The position numbers and the translations under genes were made by a program. This document shows, in pieces, positions 52,558 to 61,395 of a DNA stretch of 64,000 bases (within the stretch, counting starts at the first letter, position 1; each line of letters opens with the position of its first letter). This stretch comes from Streptomyces ochraceiscleroticus (lineage in GTDB: Bacteria > Actinomycetota > Actinomycetes > Streptomycetales > Streptomycetaceae): NCBI RefSeq assembly GCF_000720485.1, contig NZ_JOAX01000022.1, positions 78,665 to 142,664 on the forward strand, given 5' to 3'. The notes below the pieces were generated by a model. That model saw only the letters and a program-made list of their open reading frames with translations. It had not been told where the DNA came from and did not search any database.

Positions 52558-55419
52558 ATGACGACAATTCAGGAATCCGTTCAAGAATCCGCACCTGGAC
52601 CCGCACCCACCGCCCTGCCGACGGCCTCTCGGCCCCAGCCGGAGCCCGCGCACCTCGCTGACCTGCTGCTCCGGGCGGCCGAACAGTACCCGGGACACGG
52701 GCTGCAGTACTGCCTGACGGATGACCCGGCGGAGAGCCGGCTCCAGCCGTACCCCGAGCTGCTGGACGAGGCCCGCCTGATCCTGGCGGGACTGCGCGCA
52801 CGTGGCGCGGAGGCCGGCCGTAAGGTCGCGCTGCTGCTGGAACGGCCGGACGACTTCCTGCCCGCCTTCTGGGCCTGTCTGCTCGGCGGTATGACCGCCT
52901 GCCCCCTTGTTCCCCTCCGCAACGACCAGGAGCGGTGGAGCGCCCAGCTCGCCCACGTCAACGCCCTGCTCGACGGCCCGCTGCTGGTCACCACGGCGCG
53001 GCTGTGCGACGAACTCCCGGAAATCCCGGACCTGGAGGTAGCGGTCCTCACGGACCTCACCGCCGACGCCCCCCTGGGCAGCGACCTCATGGAGATCTCC
53101 GAGGCCAAGCCCACGGACGTCGCCCTGATGGTCCTCACCTCGGGATCCACCGGCAACTCCAAAGCCGTGATGCTCACCCACGCCAACCTGCTGGCCTCGA
53201 TGGCGGCCAAGGCCGGCACACAGGGCCTCACCTCGGCGGACATCACGCTCAACTGGATCTCGTACGACCACGTCGCCGCCCTGCTGGAAGCGCATCTGCT
53301 GCCACTGTCGGTCGGCGCGAACCAACTGCAGACCACCCCGGACACGATCCTCGGTGATCCGGTGCGCTTCCTCCGGCTCATCGACGCGCACCGCGTGACG
53401 ATGACCTTCACGCCCAACTTCCTGCTCGGCCTGATCAACCAGGCGCTGGAGCCGCTGCCCGACGACCTGTCGCTGGACCTGTCCAGCCTGCGGCACATCG
53501 TCTCCGGCGGCGAGGCCAACCTCGTCACCACCGGAGTGGCGTTCCTGGACAGGCTCGCCGAGTACGGCCTGGCCCGCGACGTGCTGTGGCCGGCCTTCGG
53601 CATGACCGAGACCTGCGCCGGCAGCATCTACAACCGCGAGTTCCCCGAGGGCGACCTGGGTGCGGAGTTCGCCGCGGTCGGCCGCCCGGTGACCGGGCTG
53701 ACCATCCGGATCGCCGCCGAGGACGGCGCGGAGGGCGGAGCGGCGGACGCCCCGGACCGCGTTCTGGACGAGGGCGAGATCGGCGAGGTCCAGCTCAACG
53801 GCCCGATGATCACCGGTGGGTACTTCAACAACGCCCAGGCCACCAAGGACGCGTTCACCGCCGACGGCTGGTTCCGCACCGGCGACCTGGGACGCCTCGT
53901 CGACGGCAGGCTCACCCTCGTCGGGCGCAGCAAGGACAGCATCATCGTCAACGGCGTGAACTACTTCAGCCACGAGCTGGAAGCGCTCCTGGAGGACCTC
54001 GACGGAATACGGAAGTCGTACGTCGCGGCCTTCCCGACCCGCCCAGAGGGCAGTGACACCGAGCAGCTCGTGGTGGCCTTCGCGACCACCCTCGACCCGG
54101 CCGACGAGGCCGGTCTGCACCGCCTGCTGATCGCCGTGCGCAACAGCGTCGTCATGGCCTGGGGCTTCCGCCCGGCACTGCTGCTGCCACTGCCCGCCGA
54201 CGCCTTCCCCAAGACCAGCCTCGGCAAGATCCAGCGTTCCCTCATGCGCAAGCGCCTGGAGGCCGGCGACTACGCCGCACAACGGTCGACCGTCGACGAC
54301 GTGGTCACCCGCCACCTCGGCGGATACACCGCCCCCGAGGGCGAGACCGAGCAGGCCCTGGCGGAGATCTACGCGGAGCTGTTCGACATGGCGCCCGGCA
54401 CGGTCAGCGCCACGGCGAGCTTCTTCGACCTGGGCGGCACCTCGCTGGACATCCTGCGCATGAAGCGGCTGGTCGGCAGCCGGCTCGGCGCCGTGGATCT
54501 GCCGGTCCTCGCCATCCTCACCGCGCCGAGCGTCCGCGAGCTGGCCAAACGGCTCACGGTGCGCGAGAAGGCCGACCCGGCCGCGTACGACCCGATCGTC
54601 CCCCTGCAGACCAGTGGCGAGAAGACGCCGCTGTTCTGCGTCCACCCGGGCGTCGGCGAGGTGCTCGTCTTCGTCAACCTGGCCAAGTACTTCGTACAGG
54701 AGCGCCCCTTCTACGCGCTGCGGGCGCGCGGCTTCAACCCCGGCGAGAAGCCCTTCGAGTCCTTCGACGAGATGGCCCGTACCTACGCGGCCGCCATTCG
54801 CGAAAAGCAGCCGCACGGCCCGTACGCGCTGGCCGGCTACTCCTTCGGCTCGGCGGTGGCCTTCGAGATCGCCAAGATCCTGGAGGCGGAGGGCGAGCGG
54901 GTCGACTTCCTCGGCAGCTTCAACCTCCCGCCCCACATCAAGTACCGCATGGACGAGCTCGACTACATCGAGACCGCGGTCAACCTGGCGATGTTCCTGG
55001 AGCTGGTCTCCAAACAGCAGGCCGCCGAGCTGCCCGCGCAGCTCCGGCCGCTCGGCAAGGACGAACAGCTCAAGCACCTGATCGACATCGCCCCGCCGGA
55101 GCGGCTGGCCGAACTGGACCTGGACCTGGCACGGTTCACGGCCTGGGCGGACCTCGCCGACGGACTGACCGGGCTCGGGCGGACGTATCAGCCCAGCGGG
55201 AACGTACGGCGGATGAGCGTCTTCTACGCGATCCCACTGCGCGGCACCAAGGAAGACTGGCTCAACAACGAGCTGCGCCGCTGGGACGAGCACACCCGCG
55301 AGGAGAACCGCTACCTCGACGTGCCCGGCGAGCACTACACACTCATGGGCCCCAAGCACGTCGCCGCCTTCCAGACCATCCTCCGGTCCGAGCTCGACCG
55401 GTCCCTCGACGGCAAGTGA
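52558..55419 (+). CDS. A-PCP-TE synthetase (polyporic acid/p-terphenyl synthetase-like)
   Basis: A 953-residue nonribosomal-peptide-synthetase-like protein: adenylation domain (~30-560; core motifs [65 protein letters not shown]), carrier domain (~585-660; LGGTSLDIL, phosphopantetheine Ser629) and thioesterase (~680-953; [16 protein letters not shown] with Ser762, GEHYTLMG). There is no condensation domain. This three-domain layout is that of enzymes that dimerise aryl pyruvates, such as fungal atromentin synthetase and Streptomyces echoside polyporic-acid synthetase. ATG start behind AGGAGAGG. First gene of a five-gene operon. Confidence 0.85.
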   Translation: MTTIQESVQESAPGPAPTALPTASRPQPEPAHLADLLLRAAEQYPGHGLQYCLTDDPAESRLQPYPELLDEARLILAGLRARGAEAGRKVALLLERPDDFLPAFWACLLGGMTACPLVPLRNDQERWSAQLAHVNALLDGPLLVTTARLCDELPEIPDLEVAVLTDLTADAPLGSDLMEISEAKPTDVALMVLTSGSTGNSKAVMLTHANLLASMAAKAGTQGLTSADITLNWISYDHVAALLEAHLLPLSVGANQLQTTPDTILGDPVRFLRLIDAHRVTMTFTPNFLLGLINQALEPLPDDLSLDLSSLRHIVSGGEANLVTTGVAFLDRLAEYGLARDVLWPAFGMTETCAGSIYNREFPEGDLGAEFAAVGRPVTGLTIRIAAEDGAEGGAADAPDRVLDEGEIGEVQLNGPMITGGYFNNAQATKDAFTADGWFRTGDLGRLVDGRLTLVGRSKDSIIVNGVNYFSHELEALLEDLDGIRKSYVAAFPTRPEGSDTEQLVVAFATTLDPADEAGLHRLLIAVRNSVVMAWGFRPALLLPLPADAFPKTSLGKIQRSLMRKRLEAGDYAAQRSTVDDVVTRHLGGYTAPEGETEQALAEIYAELFDMAPGTVSATASFFDLGGTSLDILRMKRLVGSRLGAVDLPVLAILTAPSVRELAKRLTVREKADPAAYDPIVPLQTSGEKTPLFCVHPGVGEVLVFVNLAKYFVQERPFYALRARGFNPGEKPFESFDEMARTYAAAIREKQPHGPYALAGYSFGSAVAFEIAKILEAEGERVDFLGSFNLPPHIKYRMDELDYIETAVNLAMFLELVSKQQAAELPAQLRPLGKDEQLKHLIDIAPPERLAELDLDLARFTAWADLADGLTGLGRTYQPSGNVRRMSVFYAIPLRGTKEDWLNNELRRWDEHTREENRYLDVPGEHYTLMGPKHVAAFQTILRSELDRSLDGK

Positions 55420-55441
55420 GCAGGGAAGAGAGGAGACTGCT

Positions 55442-56392
55442 GTGACTGACGGAAAGAAGATTCTGATCACCGGCGGTACTGGCCAGGCGGCCCGTCCCGT
55501 CGCCGAGGCCCTCGCCGCCGACAACGAGGTCTGGTGCCTCGGCCGCTTCACCACCCCCGGCGCCGAGGACGAGCTGCGCGCCCGCGGCATCACGACGTAC
55601 CACTGGGACATGGGCGGCGAGGACACACTCGACGCACTGCCCGACGACTTCACCCACGTCATGCACTCCGCGGTGCACCGCGGCTACGACGGTGACTTCG
55701 ACACCGCCATCGAGGTCAACTCGGTCGCCGTCGGCCGGCTCATGACCCACTGCCGCAAGGCGGAAGCATTCCTGCACGTGTCGACCGGCGCCTTCTACAA
55801 GCGCCAGACGCTGGATCACCAGTACAAGGAGACCGACCCGCTGGACGGCGTGGCCGACTGGCTGCCGACGTACCCCATCTGCAAGATCGCGGCGGAGGGC
55901 ACAGCGCGCGCGTACGCCCGCACGCTCGGCGTCCCCACGACCATCGCGCGCCTCAACATCTCGTACGGACCGGCCTCCTACGGCGGCGTGCCCGTCATGT
56001 ACTTCAAGAAGATGCTGGCCGGCGAGCCGATCCCCATCCCGCTCGAAGGCCAGAACTGGGCATCCCTGATCCACACCGACGACCTCGTGCACCAGGTCCC
56101 CCTGCTGTGGTCCATCGCGAGCACGCCCGCGACCATCGTCAACTGGGGCGGTGACGAGCCGGTCGGGATGACCGACTGCGCCGCGTACATGTCCGAACTC
56201 ACGGGTGTAGAGGCGAAGTTCGAAAGGACCGCCGTCACCCGCGAGACGTACGCCTTCGACAGCACGAAACGGCGCTCGCTGATCGGCGACTGCACCGTCG
56301 AATGGCACGACGGCATCCGTCGCACGCTGGAAGCACACTTCCCGGACATCGCCCTGAAGGACACCACTGACGCGAAGAGGGTTTCCGTGTGA
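55442..56392 (+). CDS. Extended SDR (NAD-dependent epimerase/dehydratase family)
   Basis: A 316-residue Rossmann reductase. Cofactor loop [14 protein letters not shown], Thr in [10 protein letters not shown], and catalytic Tyr-Lys as YPICKIAAE (residues ~140-150) are present. Relatives next to A-PCP-TE synthetases in Streptomyces p-terphenyl clusters reduce the polyporic acid quinone. GTG start 22 bases after the synthetase. The C-terminal [10 protein letters not shown] is followed by a 32-base near-copy of its own gene end, stop codon included. Confidence 0.85.
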   Translation: MTDGKKILITGGTGQAARPVAEALAADNEVWCLGRFTTPGAEDELRARGITTYHWDMGGEDTLDALPDDFTHVMHSAVHRGYDGDFDTAIEVNSVAVGRLMTHCRKAEAFLHVSTGAFYKRQTLDHQYKETDPLDGVADWLPTYPICKIAAEGTARAYARTLGVPTTIARLNISYGPASYGGVPVMYFKKMLAGEPIPIPLEGQNWASLIHTDDLVHQVPLLWSIASTPATIVNWGGDEPVGMTDCAAYMSELTGVEAKFERTAVTRETYAFDSTKRRSLIGDCTVEWHDGIRRTLEAHFPDIALKDTTDAKRVSV

Positions 56393-56424
56393 CTGCCACC
56401 GACGCGAAGAAGGTTGCCGAGTGA
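56361..56424 (+). repeat. 32-bp tandem duplication spanning a stop codon
   Basis: Units 56361-56392 and 56393-56424 match at 25 of 32 positions, and both end in TGA. The first closes the SDR gene. The second repeats its last codons as an orphan (reading ...TDAKKVAE). A third, weaker echo (ACGCCACCGCCGCGGAGAAG) forms the start of the SnoaL-fold gene. Confidence 0.8.
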
Positions 56425-56945
56425 ACGCCACCGCCGCGGAGAAGCGGATGCACGCGGCAAGCGATGCGGAGAACCAGACACACGCGGCGAGCGATGCGGA
56501 AAATCGGTCGGCGAGTGATGTGGAGAAGCGCATCCGGGCCGCCTACGACGCATTCCACCGCCGGGACATCGAGGCCATCCTGTCGTACTTCGCTCCCGAC
56601 ATCGTCTGGGTGCACCCCGACGGCATGCGGGAGGTGGGCCTGGGCGGACCCAAGTACGGGCACGACGGCATGCGGGAGTTCCTCGCCCGAGTACCCGGCG
56701 TGCTGGGCGGGATGGTCCTCGACCCGCACGAGTTCCTGGCCGACGGCGACCGGGTCATCGTGCTCGGGGACCGGGAGGTCACCTCCCGCGACGGCCGGAA
56801 GGCGACCCTGCGCTTCGTCCACTCCTGGACGCTCGGCGCTGACGGCCTGGCCGTGCACTTCGAGGACTGCTTCGACACCGTCGAAATGCTCCGCCTGATC
56901 GACCCGGACTCGATCCGCACCCCACGGCCCGACGCCGGCGCGTGA
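56421..56945 (+). CDS. SnoaL-fold protein (dehydratase candidate)
   Basis: A 174-residue NTF2-like protein. Residues ~38-165 form the fold: IRAAYDAFHRRDIEAILSYFAPDIVWVHPDG, HDGMREFLARVPGVLGGM, and FEDCFDTVEMLRLI. The first ~33 residues are degenerate AASDAEN repeats and unconserved, so the true start may be GTG at 56520. In p-terphenyl clusters a protein of this fold follows the SDR and completes conversion of reduced polyporic acid by dehydration; that is its likely role. Its end overlaps an alternative GTG start of the prephenate dehydratase. Confidence 0.75.
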   Translation: MNATAAEKRMHAASDAENQTHAASDAENRSASDVEKRIRAAYDAFHRRDIEAILSYFAPDIVWVHPDGMREVGLGGPKYGHDGMREFLARVPGVLGGMVLDPHEFLADGDRVIVLGDREVTSRDGRKATLRFVHSWTLGADGLAVHFEDCFDTVEMLRLIDPDSIRTPRPDAGA

Positions 56946-56989
56946 GCCGCGTCGATTCACGGTGCACGCACCAAGGAGGCTCCGTCCCG

Positions 56990-57910
56990 ATGCCCACCGC
57001 CTATCTGGGCCCGTCCGGTTCGTTCACCGAAGCCGCGCTCGCCGGCCTGCAGGTCCGGCCCGGCGAGGCCGTACCGTACCCGGGCGTCCGCCAGGCACTC
57101 GACGCCGTCCGCAGCGGGGCGGCGGACGCCGCGGTCGTGCCCTGGGAGAACTCCGTCGAAGGGGCCGTCACCGCCTCCGTCGATGCCCTCGCGCACAGCG
57201 GGGACCTGTGCATCACCGGCGAGACTCTGCTGCCCGTCCAATTCGCGCTCGCCGTACCACCGGGCGGTTCACTCTCCTCGGTACACCGGATACTGACGCA
57301 CCCTCACGCCCACGCTCAGTGCCGCACCTGGATCGACACCCATCTCCCGCATGCCGATTTCCTTACCTCCTCCTCGACCGCCCAGGCCGCCCGTGACGTG
57401 GCAAATCCGGGGAATTCACGGGTTGACACCGCGGCCATCGCCTCGCCGAACACACTCCGGAGATACGGACTCGAAGTCATCGCAGAGAACATAGGGGCAC
57501 GTCCGGACGCGGTGACCCGCTTCGTGAAGGTGGCCCGACCCAATAAGCGGCTCGCGCCGCCGACGGGTGCGGACCGCAGCACCATGGTCGTACCGCTGGC
57601 GGGCAGAGTAAGCGATCTCCACGACGTACTGCACGAGTTCGTTCGCACTTCCGTGCCGCTGACGTCGGTGCTGTCCCGGCCCAGCGGTACCGGTTTCGGC
57701 GGCTACTCCTTCCTCCTCGAATGCGAGGGCCATATAGACGAGCCGCCCGTCGGTTCGGTCGTCGCGTCCCTGCGCCGACGCAACGCCCGGACCGTTTTCC
57801 TCGGCAGCTATCCCCGCGCTACACCCACACTCACACCCGCACCCGCCCCCAACAGTCCTCTTACCAATTCTCTTACTGGTTCTCTTACTCCACGAGGTGA
57901 AACACTGTGA
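56990..57910 (+). CDS. Prephenate dehydratase with degenerate ACT domain
   Basis: A 306-residue enzyme making phenylpyruvate from prephenate. The catalytic part (1-~185) has PSGSFTEAAL, VPWENSVEGAV, STAQAARDV and the TRF motif (PDAVTRFVKV). The ACT domain follows, but its two Phe-binding motifs differ: GALV is VSDL-like (GRVSDLHDVL) and ESRP is LSRP (TSVLSRPSG), so feedback control is probably lost. ATG at 56990 follows AAGGAGG. C-terminal ~30 residues are low-complexity, with SLT-G repeats. Overlaps the nitroreductase-fold gene as GTGA. It would supply the synthetase's substrate. Confidence 0.92.
   Translation: MPTAYLGPSGSFTEAALAGLQVRPGEAVPYPGVRQALDAVRSGAADAAVVPWENSVEGAVTASVDALAHSGDLCITGETLLPVQFALAVPPGGSLSSVHRILTHPHAHAQCRTWIDTHLPHADFLTSSSTAQAARDVANPGNSRVDTAAIASPNTLRRYGLEVIAENIGARPDAVTRFVKVARPNKRLAPPTGADRSTMVVPLAGRVSDLHDVLHEFVRTSVPLTSVLSRPSGTGFGGYSFLLECEGHIDEPPVGSVVASLRRRNARTVFLGSYPRATPTLTPAPAPNSPLTNSLTGSLTPRGETL
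57857..57892 (+). repeat. Three 12-bp units at the 3' end of the prephenate dehydratase gene
   Basis: CCTCTTACCAAT, TCTCTTACTGGT, TCTCTTACTCCA stand in tandem, low in GC for this genome. They encode the tail SPLTNSLTGSLTP. A slippage-prone addition beyond the ACT domain. Confidence 0.8.
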
Positions 57911-58506
57911 ATTCCTTGCTTACCCCCCTCGCCGCTGACGCGCAGAACCTCCTCTTCAAAGAGGCGCACACCGCCCACGCATTCACCGACGAGCCGGTGA
58001 CCGATGAGCAGGTCACCGCCATCCACGAGCTCATCAAGAACGCCCCGACCTCGCTCAACAGCCAGCCGCTGCGCGCTGTTCTGGTCCGCAGCGACGAGGC
58101 ACGCGCACGCCTCGTCGAGCGAATGGCACCCGGCAACCAGCCCAAGGTGCGCCAGGCGCCGCTCGTCGTCGTCCTCGCCGCCGACCTCGATTTCCACGAG
58201 ACGCTGTCCAAGGTCGCACCGCACGTACCGAACGCCCGCGATCTGTTCGCCGACGAGACCATGCGGCACGACACAGCGGTGGTCAACGCCTCCCTGCAGA
58301 TCGCCTATTTCATCGTGGGAGTACGGGCTGCCGGGCTCGCCGTGGGCCCCATGGCGGGCTTCGACGCCAAGGCCGTCACCGAGGAATTCTTCCCCGACGG
58401 CCAGCACCGCGCCCTCGTCGTCGCGAACGTCGGCCGCCCGGGCCCGGAAGCCTTCCGCCCCCGCGCACCGCGCCTGACGTATGACGAGGTGTTCAGGAGC
58501 GTCTGA
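57907..58506 (+). CDS. Nitroreductase-fold oxidoreductase (RutE/HadB-like)
   Basis: A 199-residue FMN-dependent reductase of the nitroreductase family. NAPTSLNSQPLRAVLVRS is the FMN-phosphate contact, AVVNASLQIAYFIVGVRAAGLAVGPMAGFD the dimer helix and glycine turn. RutE-like members reduce malonic semialdehyde or nitro compounds; in this operon a quinone or similar intermediate is more likely. GTG start overlapping the prephenate dehydratase stop. Last gene of the biosynthetic operon; a convergent SDR follows. Confidence 0.87.
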   Translation: MNSLLTPLAADAQNLLFKEAHTAHAFTDEPVTDEQVTAIHELIKNAPTSLNSQPLRAVLVRSDEARARLVERMAPGNQPKVRQAPLVVVLAADLDFHETLSKVAPHVPNARDLFADETMRHDTAVVNASLQIAYFIVGVRAAGLAVGPMAGFDAKAVTEEFFPDGQHRALVVANVGRPGPEAFRPRAPRLTYDEVFRSV

Positions 58507-58564
58507 CATGCCGACTGTCGACTGATGCGGCGTTGATTGTCGACTGCCGTCACGTCGACCGTCG

Positions 58565-59395
58565 TCAGCGCTCCGACAACCGGAAATCGAATGGCACTGC
58601 GCCCGGGTCGACCATCGTCGTGCCGCCGTCCGCCGTGAGCGTGGTGCCATTGACATAGGAGGAGTGCGGGCCGAGGAGCCACAGGACGGCGTCGGCGATT
58701 TCGTGGGGCTCGGCGGGACGGCGTTGCGGTACGAGGGTGGTCACCTCGGCATACGACTCGTCCACGCCGAGCCCCAACGGCCCGCCGAATTCCCGCATTT
58801 CCTCATCCGCCATTTCGGTGCGGGTCCAGCCGGGGCACACGGTGTTGGCGCGTACCCCTCGCGGCCCGAACTCGGCCGCGAGGGTGGCGGTCAGCATGGC
58901 GGCACCGGCCTTCGAGGCGGCGTACGCGGACATCCCTCCCGAGGCGCGCAGCCCGGCTATCGAGCCAACGGTCACGAACGACCCCTTGGAGTTAATGAGA
59001 TGGGGGAGTGCGGCGCGAGCGAGAAAGAAGACGGAGGTGAGGTTGGTACGCAGGGTTGCGTCCCAGTCCTCGTCGGTCAGGTCGAGCACCCCGCCGGGTC
59101 GCATGACGCCTGCGTTGGCGACGACGCCGTCGAGCCGGCCGTGATCCCGTACGACGGCGGCCACCAGCTCCTCGACCTGCGCCCGGTCGGTGACGTCCGC
59201 AACGTACGCCGTGGCCCCGCAACCCTCCGCGACCTTGCGCAGCACGTCACCCCGCCGCCCGCAAACGGCAACCCGCGCACCGGAAGCCACCGCCTGCGCA
59301 GCCACAGCGGCCCCGATCCCACTGCTGGCCCCCGCCACCAGATGAACGGGGGCGGGAGACGGGGAGGGCGACGACGAGGTGACGGAACGCTGCAT
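58565..59395 (-). CDS. Short-chain dehydrogenase/reductase
   Basis: A 276-residue classical SDR with a Ser/Pro-rich N terminus. VAGASSGIGAAVAAQ, ANAGVM, Ser in VGSIAGL, and YAASK are present. Its start codon shares one base with the stop of the GH5 gene (TGATG), so it is translationally coupled to it and belongs to that operon, not to the convergent biosynthetic one. It may oxidise a sugar or alcohol released by the hydrolase, though nothing in the sequence fixes the substrate. Confidence 0.88.
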   Translation of the reverse strand: MQRSVTSSSPSPSPAPVHLVAGASSGIGAAVAAQAVASGARVAVCGRRGDVLRKVAEGCGATAYVADVTDRAQVEELVAAVVRDHGRLDGVVANAGVMRPGGVLDLTDEDWDATLRTNLTSVFFLARAALPHLINSKGSFVTVGSIAGLRASGGMSAYAASKAGAAMLTATLAAEFGPRGVRANTVCPGWTRTEMADEEMREFGGPLGLGVDESYAEVTTLVPQRRPAEPHEIADAVLWLLGPHSSYVNGTTLTADGGTTMVDPGAVPFDFRLSER

Positions 59396-60984
59396 CAGTG
59401 AGTACTCCCTTGTTCGTGCTTCTCCGGGCTGGTTCGGCCGGCGTCGTCTGCATGTGCCGGGTGACGACGGGCGGTTACGGTCACCGTGACCGTGGTGCCA
59501 GAAGGCGTTGAGGGCAGTCGCAGCCGGGCGATGCCGTTCCTGACCCGGACCACAGCATCCGGTATCCCGTCGACTGTCACACGGGCGCCGTGTGGATACA
59601 CCGTGGCAGGCAAGGTGATCTCCGTCCATGCCCGGCGCGTTGTCCTGTTGGCGTTGAGAGTGAGGCGGTACTCGCCGGTCGTCGGGGTGTACGACTCGCG
59701 CTCGGGGGTGCCTGCGACGGCTCGCGCGTAGGGACCGAACACCGGTTCCTTGCCCGGCGCCGGGCGGCCGTCGGCGTCTCGTACGCAGTAGCCGCCCCCT
59801 TCGGGCGCGTCGCAGTCGTACCACATGGCCCACCCCGAAGCGAAGCCCGGCATCGACCTCAGCTGACGGTAAATCAGTTCTGCGTTCCCGGGCGTGGTGG
59901 CCCGGGGCGGTCCCCACTCGCCGACCAGGACGGGCATCCGGTGCGCGGTCGGGTAGGCGCCGATGGCCGCCTCGTACTGCTCGATGAACCCTCCGGTCGG
60001 GTCCCAGTCCTGCCCGGATTCCACTGCCGTGTCGTAGTAGTGCGGGGCGTAACCGATGCGGTCGGCGCCAGGGCGCGGATCGCGGAAGCCGGGCAGGCTG
60101 GTCGGGACTCCCTGGCCGACCAGGACGGTCGGTTCCACGAACAGCCACGCGTTGCGGTCGGCGGCTCGCACGGCGTCGATGAGGCGCCGGTACATCGCCG
60201 GCAGCCGGCCCTGTTCGAGTGCTACCGATGCAGCCAACTGGTTGGCCGGGTCGGTCGGGTCGCCGGGGACCGGGCCGAAGGGCTCGTTGAACAGGTCGTA
60301 GCCCAGCAGCGAGCGGTGCCCGCGCAGCGTTGAGGCGACCCGGGCGTAGGCGGCGGCCTGTGCGGCGCGCAGGTCCGGGTCGTCATACAGGTGCGTGAAG
60401 GCCGCCTGGGCGGCCGGCTGGAAGTAGTCGGAGAACCAGTCATCAGGGTTCGGCTCGAAGGGCAGGCCGTCGGTGCGGGTGGCCCAGGCGGGTATGCCGT
60501 TGTGCCCGAAGGCCGGGCCGAACACGTCCTGGTGCCAGTCGACGAGTACCAGCACTCCGTACCGGTCGGCCCAGTCCAGTACTCGGTCGAGGTAGCGCAG
60601 GTAGTCGGTGTCGTAGCGGCCGCGCTTCGGCTCCACCTTTTCCCACTGGATGTTGAGCCGCATGAGTGTGAAGCCCTCGGAGGCCAGGCGTGCGACGCGG
60701 TCCTGCGTGACGGTGTCGGTCTTGCCGAGGTTGAGGCCGTGGAGAGTGAGGACCCGTCCTTGCCGGTCGGCGAGGCGGGTGCGGCCGTCCGGGGTGGTCA
60801 CCGTGCGGGAAGGCGGGGCGATCGTGCTGGCTGCGGCAACATCGGCATCGGTCGACGCCGGGGCCTTCGGCAGAGCCGATGTCGAAGTCTCCGGTAAGGC
60901 CGTCGCCGAAGCCTCCGGTAGGAGGGCCGTGCCGAAGGCGAGGGACAAGGACAGCAGGGCGAGGACGGCGCGGCTCAGACGCAT
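59395..60984 (-). CDS. Secreted GH5 glycosidase (endoglycoceramidase-like)
   Basis: A 529-residue extracellular hydrolase. Signal peptide (~27 residues, cleavage after ASA), a short low-complexity linker, then the GH5 barrel: HGLNLGKTD, VDWHQDVFG, acid/base Glu234 (FNEPFGP) and nucleophile Glu356 (LVGEWGPP). A C-terminal beta-sandwich (EYRLTLNANRTTRRAWTEI) completes an endoglycoceramidase-type layout, so sphingolipid or steryl glycoside cleavage is more likely than cellulose. ATG chosen 12 codons into the frame. First gene of an operon with the SDR. Confidence 0.9.
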   Translation of the reverse strand: MRLSRAVLALLSLSLAFGTALLPEASATALPETSTSALPKAPASTDADVAAASTIAPPSRTVTTPDGRTRLADRQGRVLTLHGLNLGKTDTVTQDRVARLASEGFTLMRLNIQWEKVEPKRGRYDTDYLRYLDRVLDWADRYGVLVLVDWHQDVFGPAFGHNGIPAWATRTDGLPFEPNPDDWFSDYFQPAAQAAFTHLYDDPDLRAAQAAAYARVASTLRGHRSLLGYDLFNEPFGPVPGDPTDPANQLAASVALEQGRLPAMYRRLIDAVRAADRNAWLFVEPTVLVGQGVPTSLPGFRDPRPGADRIGYAPHYYDTAVESGQDWDPTGGFIEQYEAAIGAYPTAHRMPVLVGEWGPPRATTPGNAELIYRQLRSMPGFASGWAMWYDCDAPEGGGYCVRDADGRPAPGKEPVFGPYARAVAGTPERESYTPTTGEYRLTLNANRTTRRAWTEITLPATVYPHGARVTVDGIPDAVVRVRNGIARLRLPSTPSGTTVTVTVTARRHPAHADDAGRTSPEKHEQGSTH

Positions 60985-61254
60985 ATGGCCTCCGGTGGGG
61001 ACGGTCGGCGCGTGGGCCAACGGCCCGCCGCAACCCGCATCTTGACGTCCAGGAGATCAGGCGGCAAGGGGACGGATGAGCCGGGGTGGGGCGTGTGGGG
61101 TGCCGGTGCCGGTGCCGGGTGCGGTGTGCCGGGGGCGGTCTGCCGGGTTGGGCGAGGCCGGGGCAGTGGCCACGGCGGCCCGGCGGCTGAGAGTTATCCA
61201 CAGGAGGCTGCCTCCGGAAAACGTCCAACCCACCCTCCCACTACCGTCGGTGAC

Positions 61255-61395
61255 ATGCACGGAGGACTGCCGTTCATCGGCATCAGCATCATCGTCTACG
61301 GCGCGATCGGCCTCACCGCCCTCGCCGCCGCCGGATTCCGCAAACTCGGGGGAGTAGGACATGTACAGCGTCACAGCCATCGTCCCAGCTCATAA
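61255..61395 (+). CDS. 46-residue single-helix membrane protein before GT2
   Basis: A 46-residue reading frame with one membrane segment (PFIGISIIVYGAIGLTALAAAG) and a basic C terminus. Its ATG lies 106 bases before the glycosyltransferase start, and its last 35 bases overlap that gene in another frame. It lacks a strong ribosome site. Such tiny subunits often accompany processive glycosyltransferases; function unknown, and it could be a chance frame. Confidence 0.5.
   Translation: MHGGLPFIGISIIVYGAIGLTALAAAGFRKLGGVGHVQRHSHRPSS

Noticed and set aside
52416..52661. 81-codon frame overlapping the synthetase start
   Set aside because: Runs out of frame into the synthetase with coding bias following the sense gene; no ribosome site.
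52381..55662. A ~1090-codon frame antisense to the A-PCP-TE synthetase
   Set aside because: Shadow of the sense gene: low-complexity Gly/Val/Arg/Glu sequence with no domain, while the sense strand has complete A, PCP and TE motifs.
58565..60148. SDR extended upstream as a ~527-codon fusion
   Set aside because: The extra part lies antisense-free but within the GH5 gene in another frame and has no homology; the ATG at 59395 has AGGGAG and matches SDR length.
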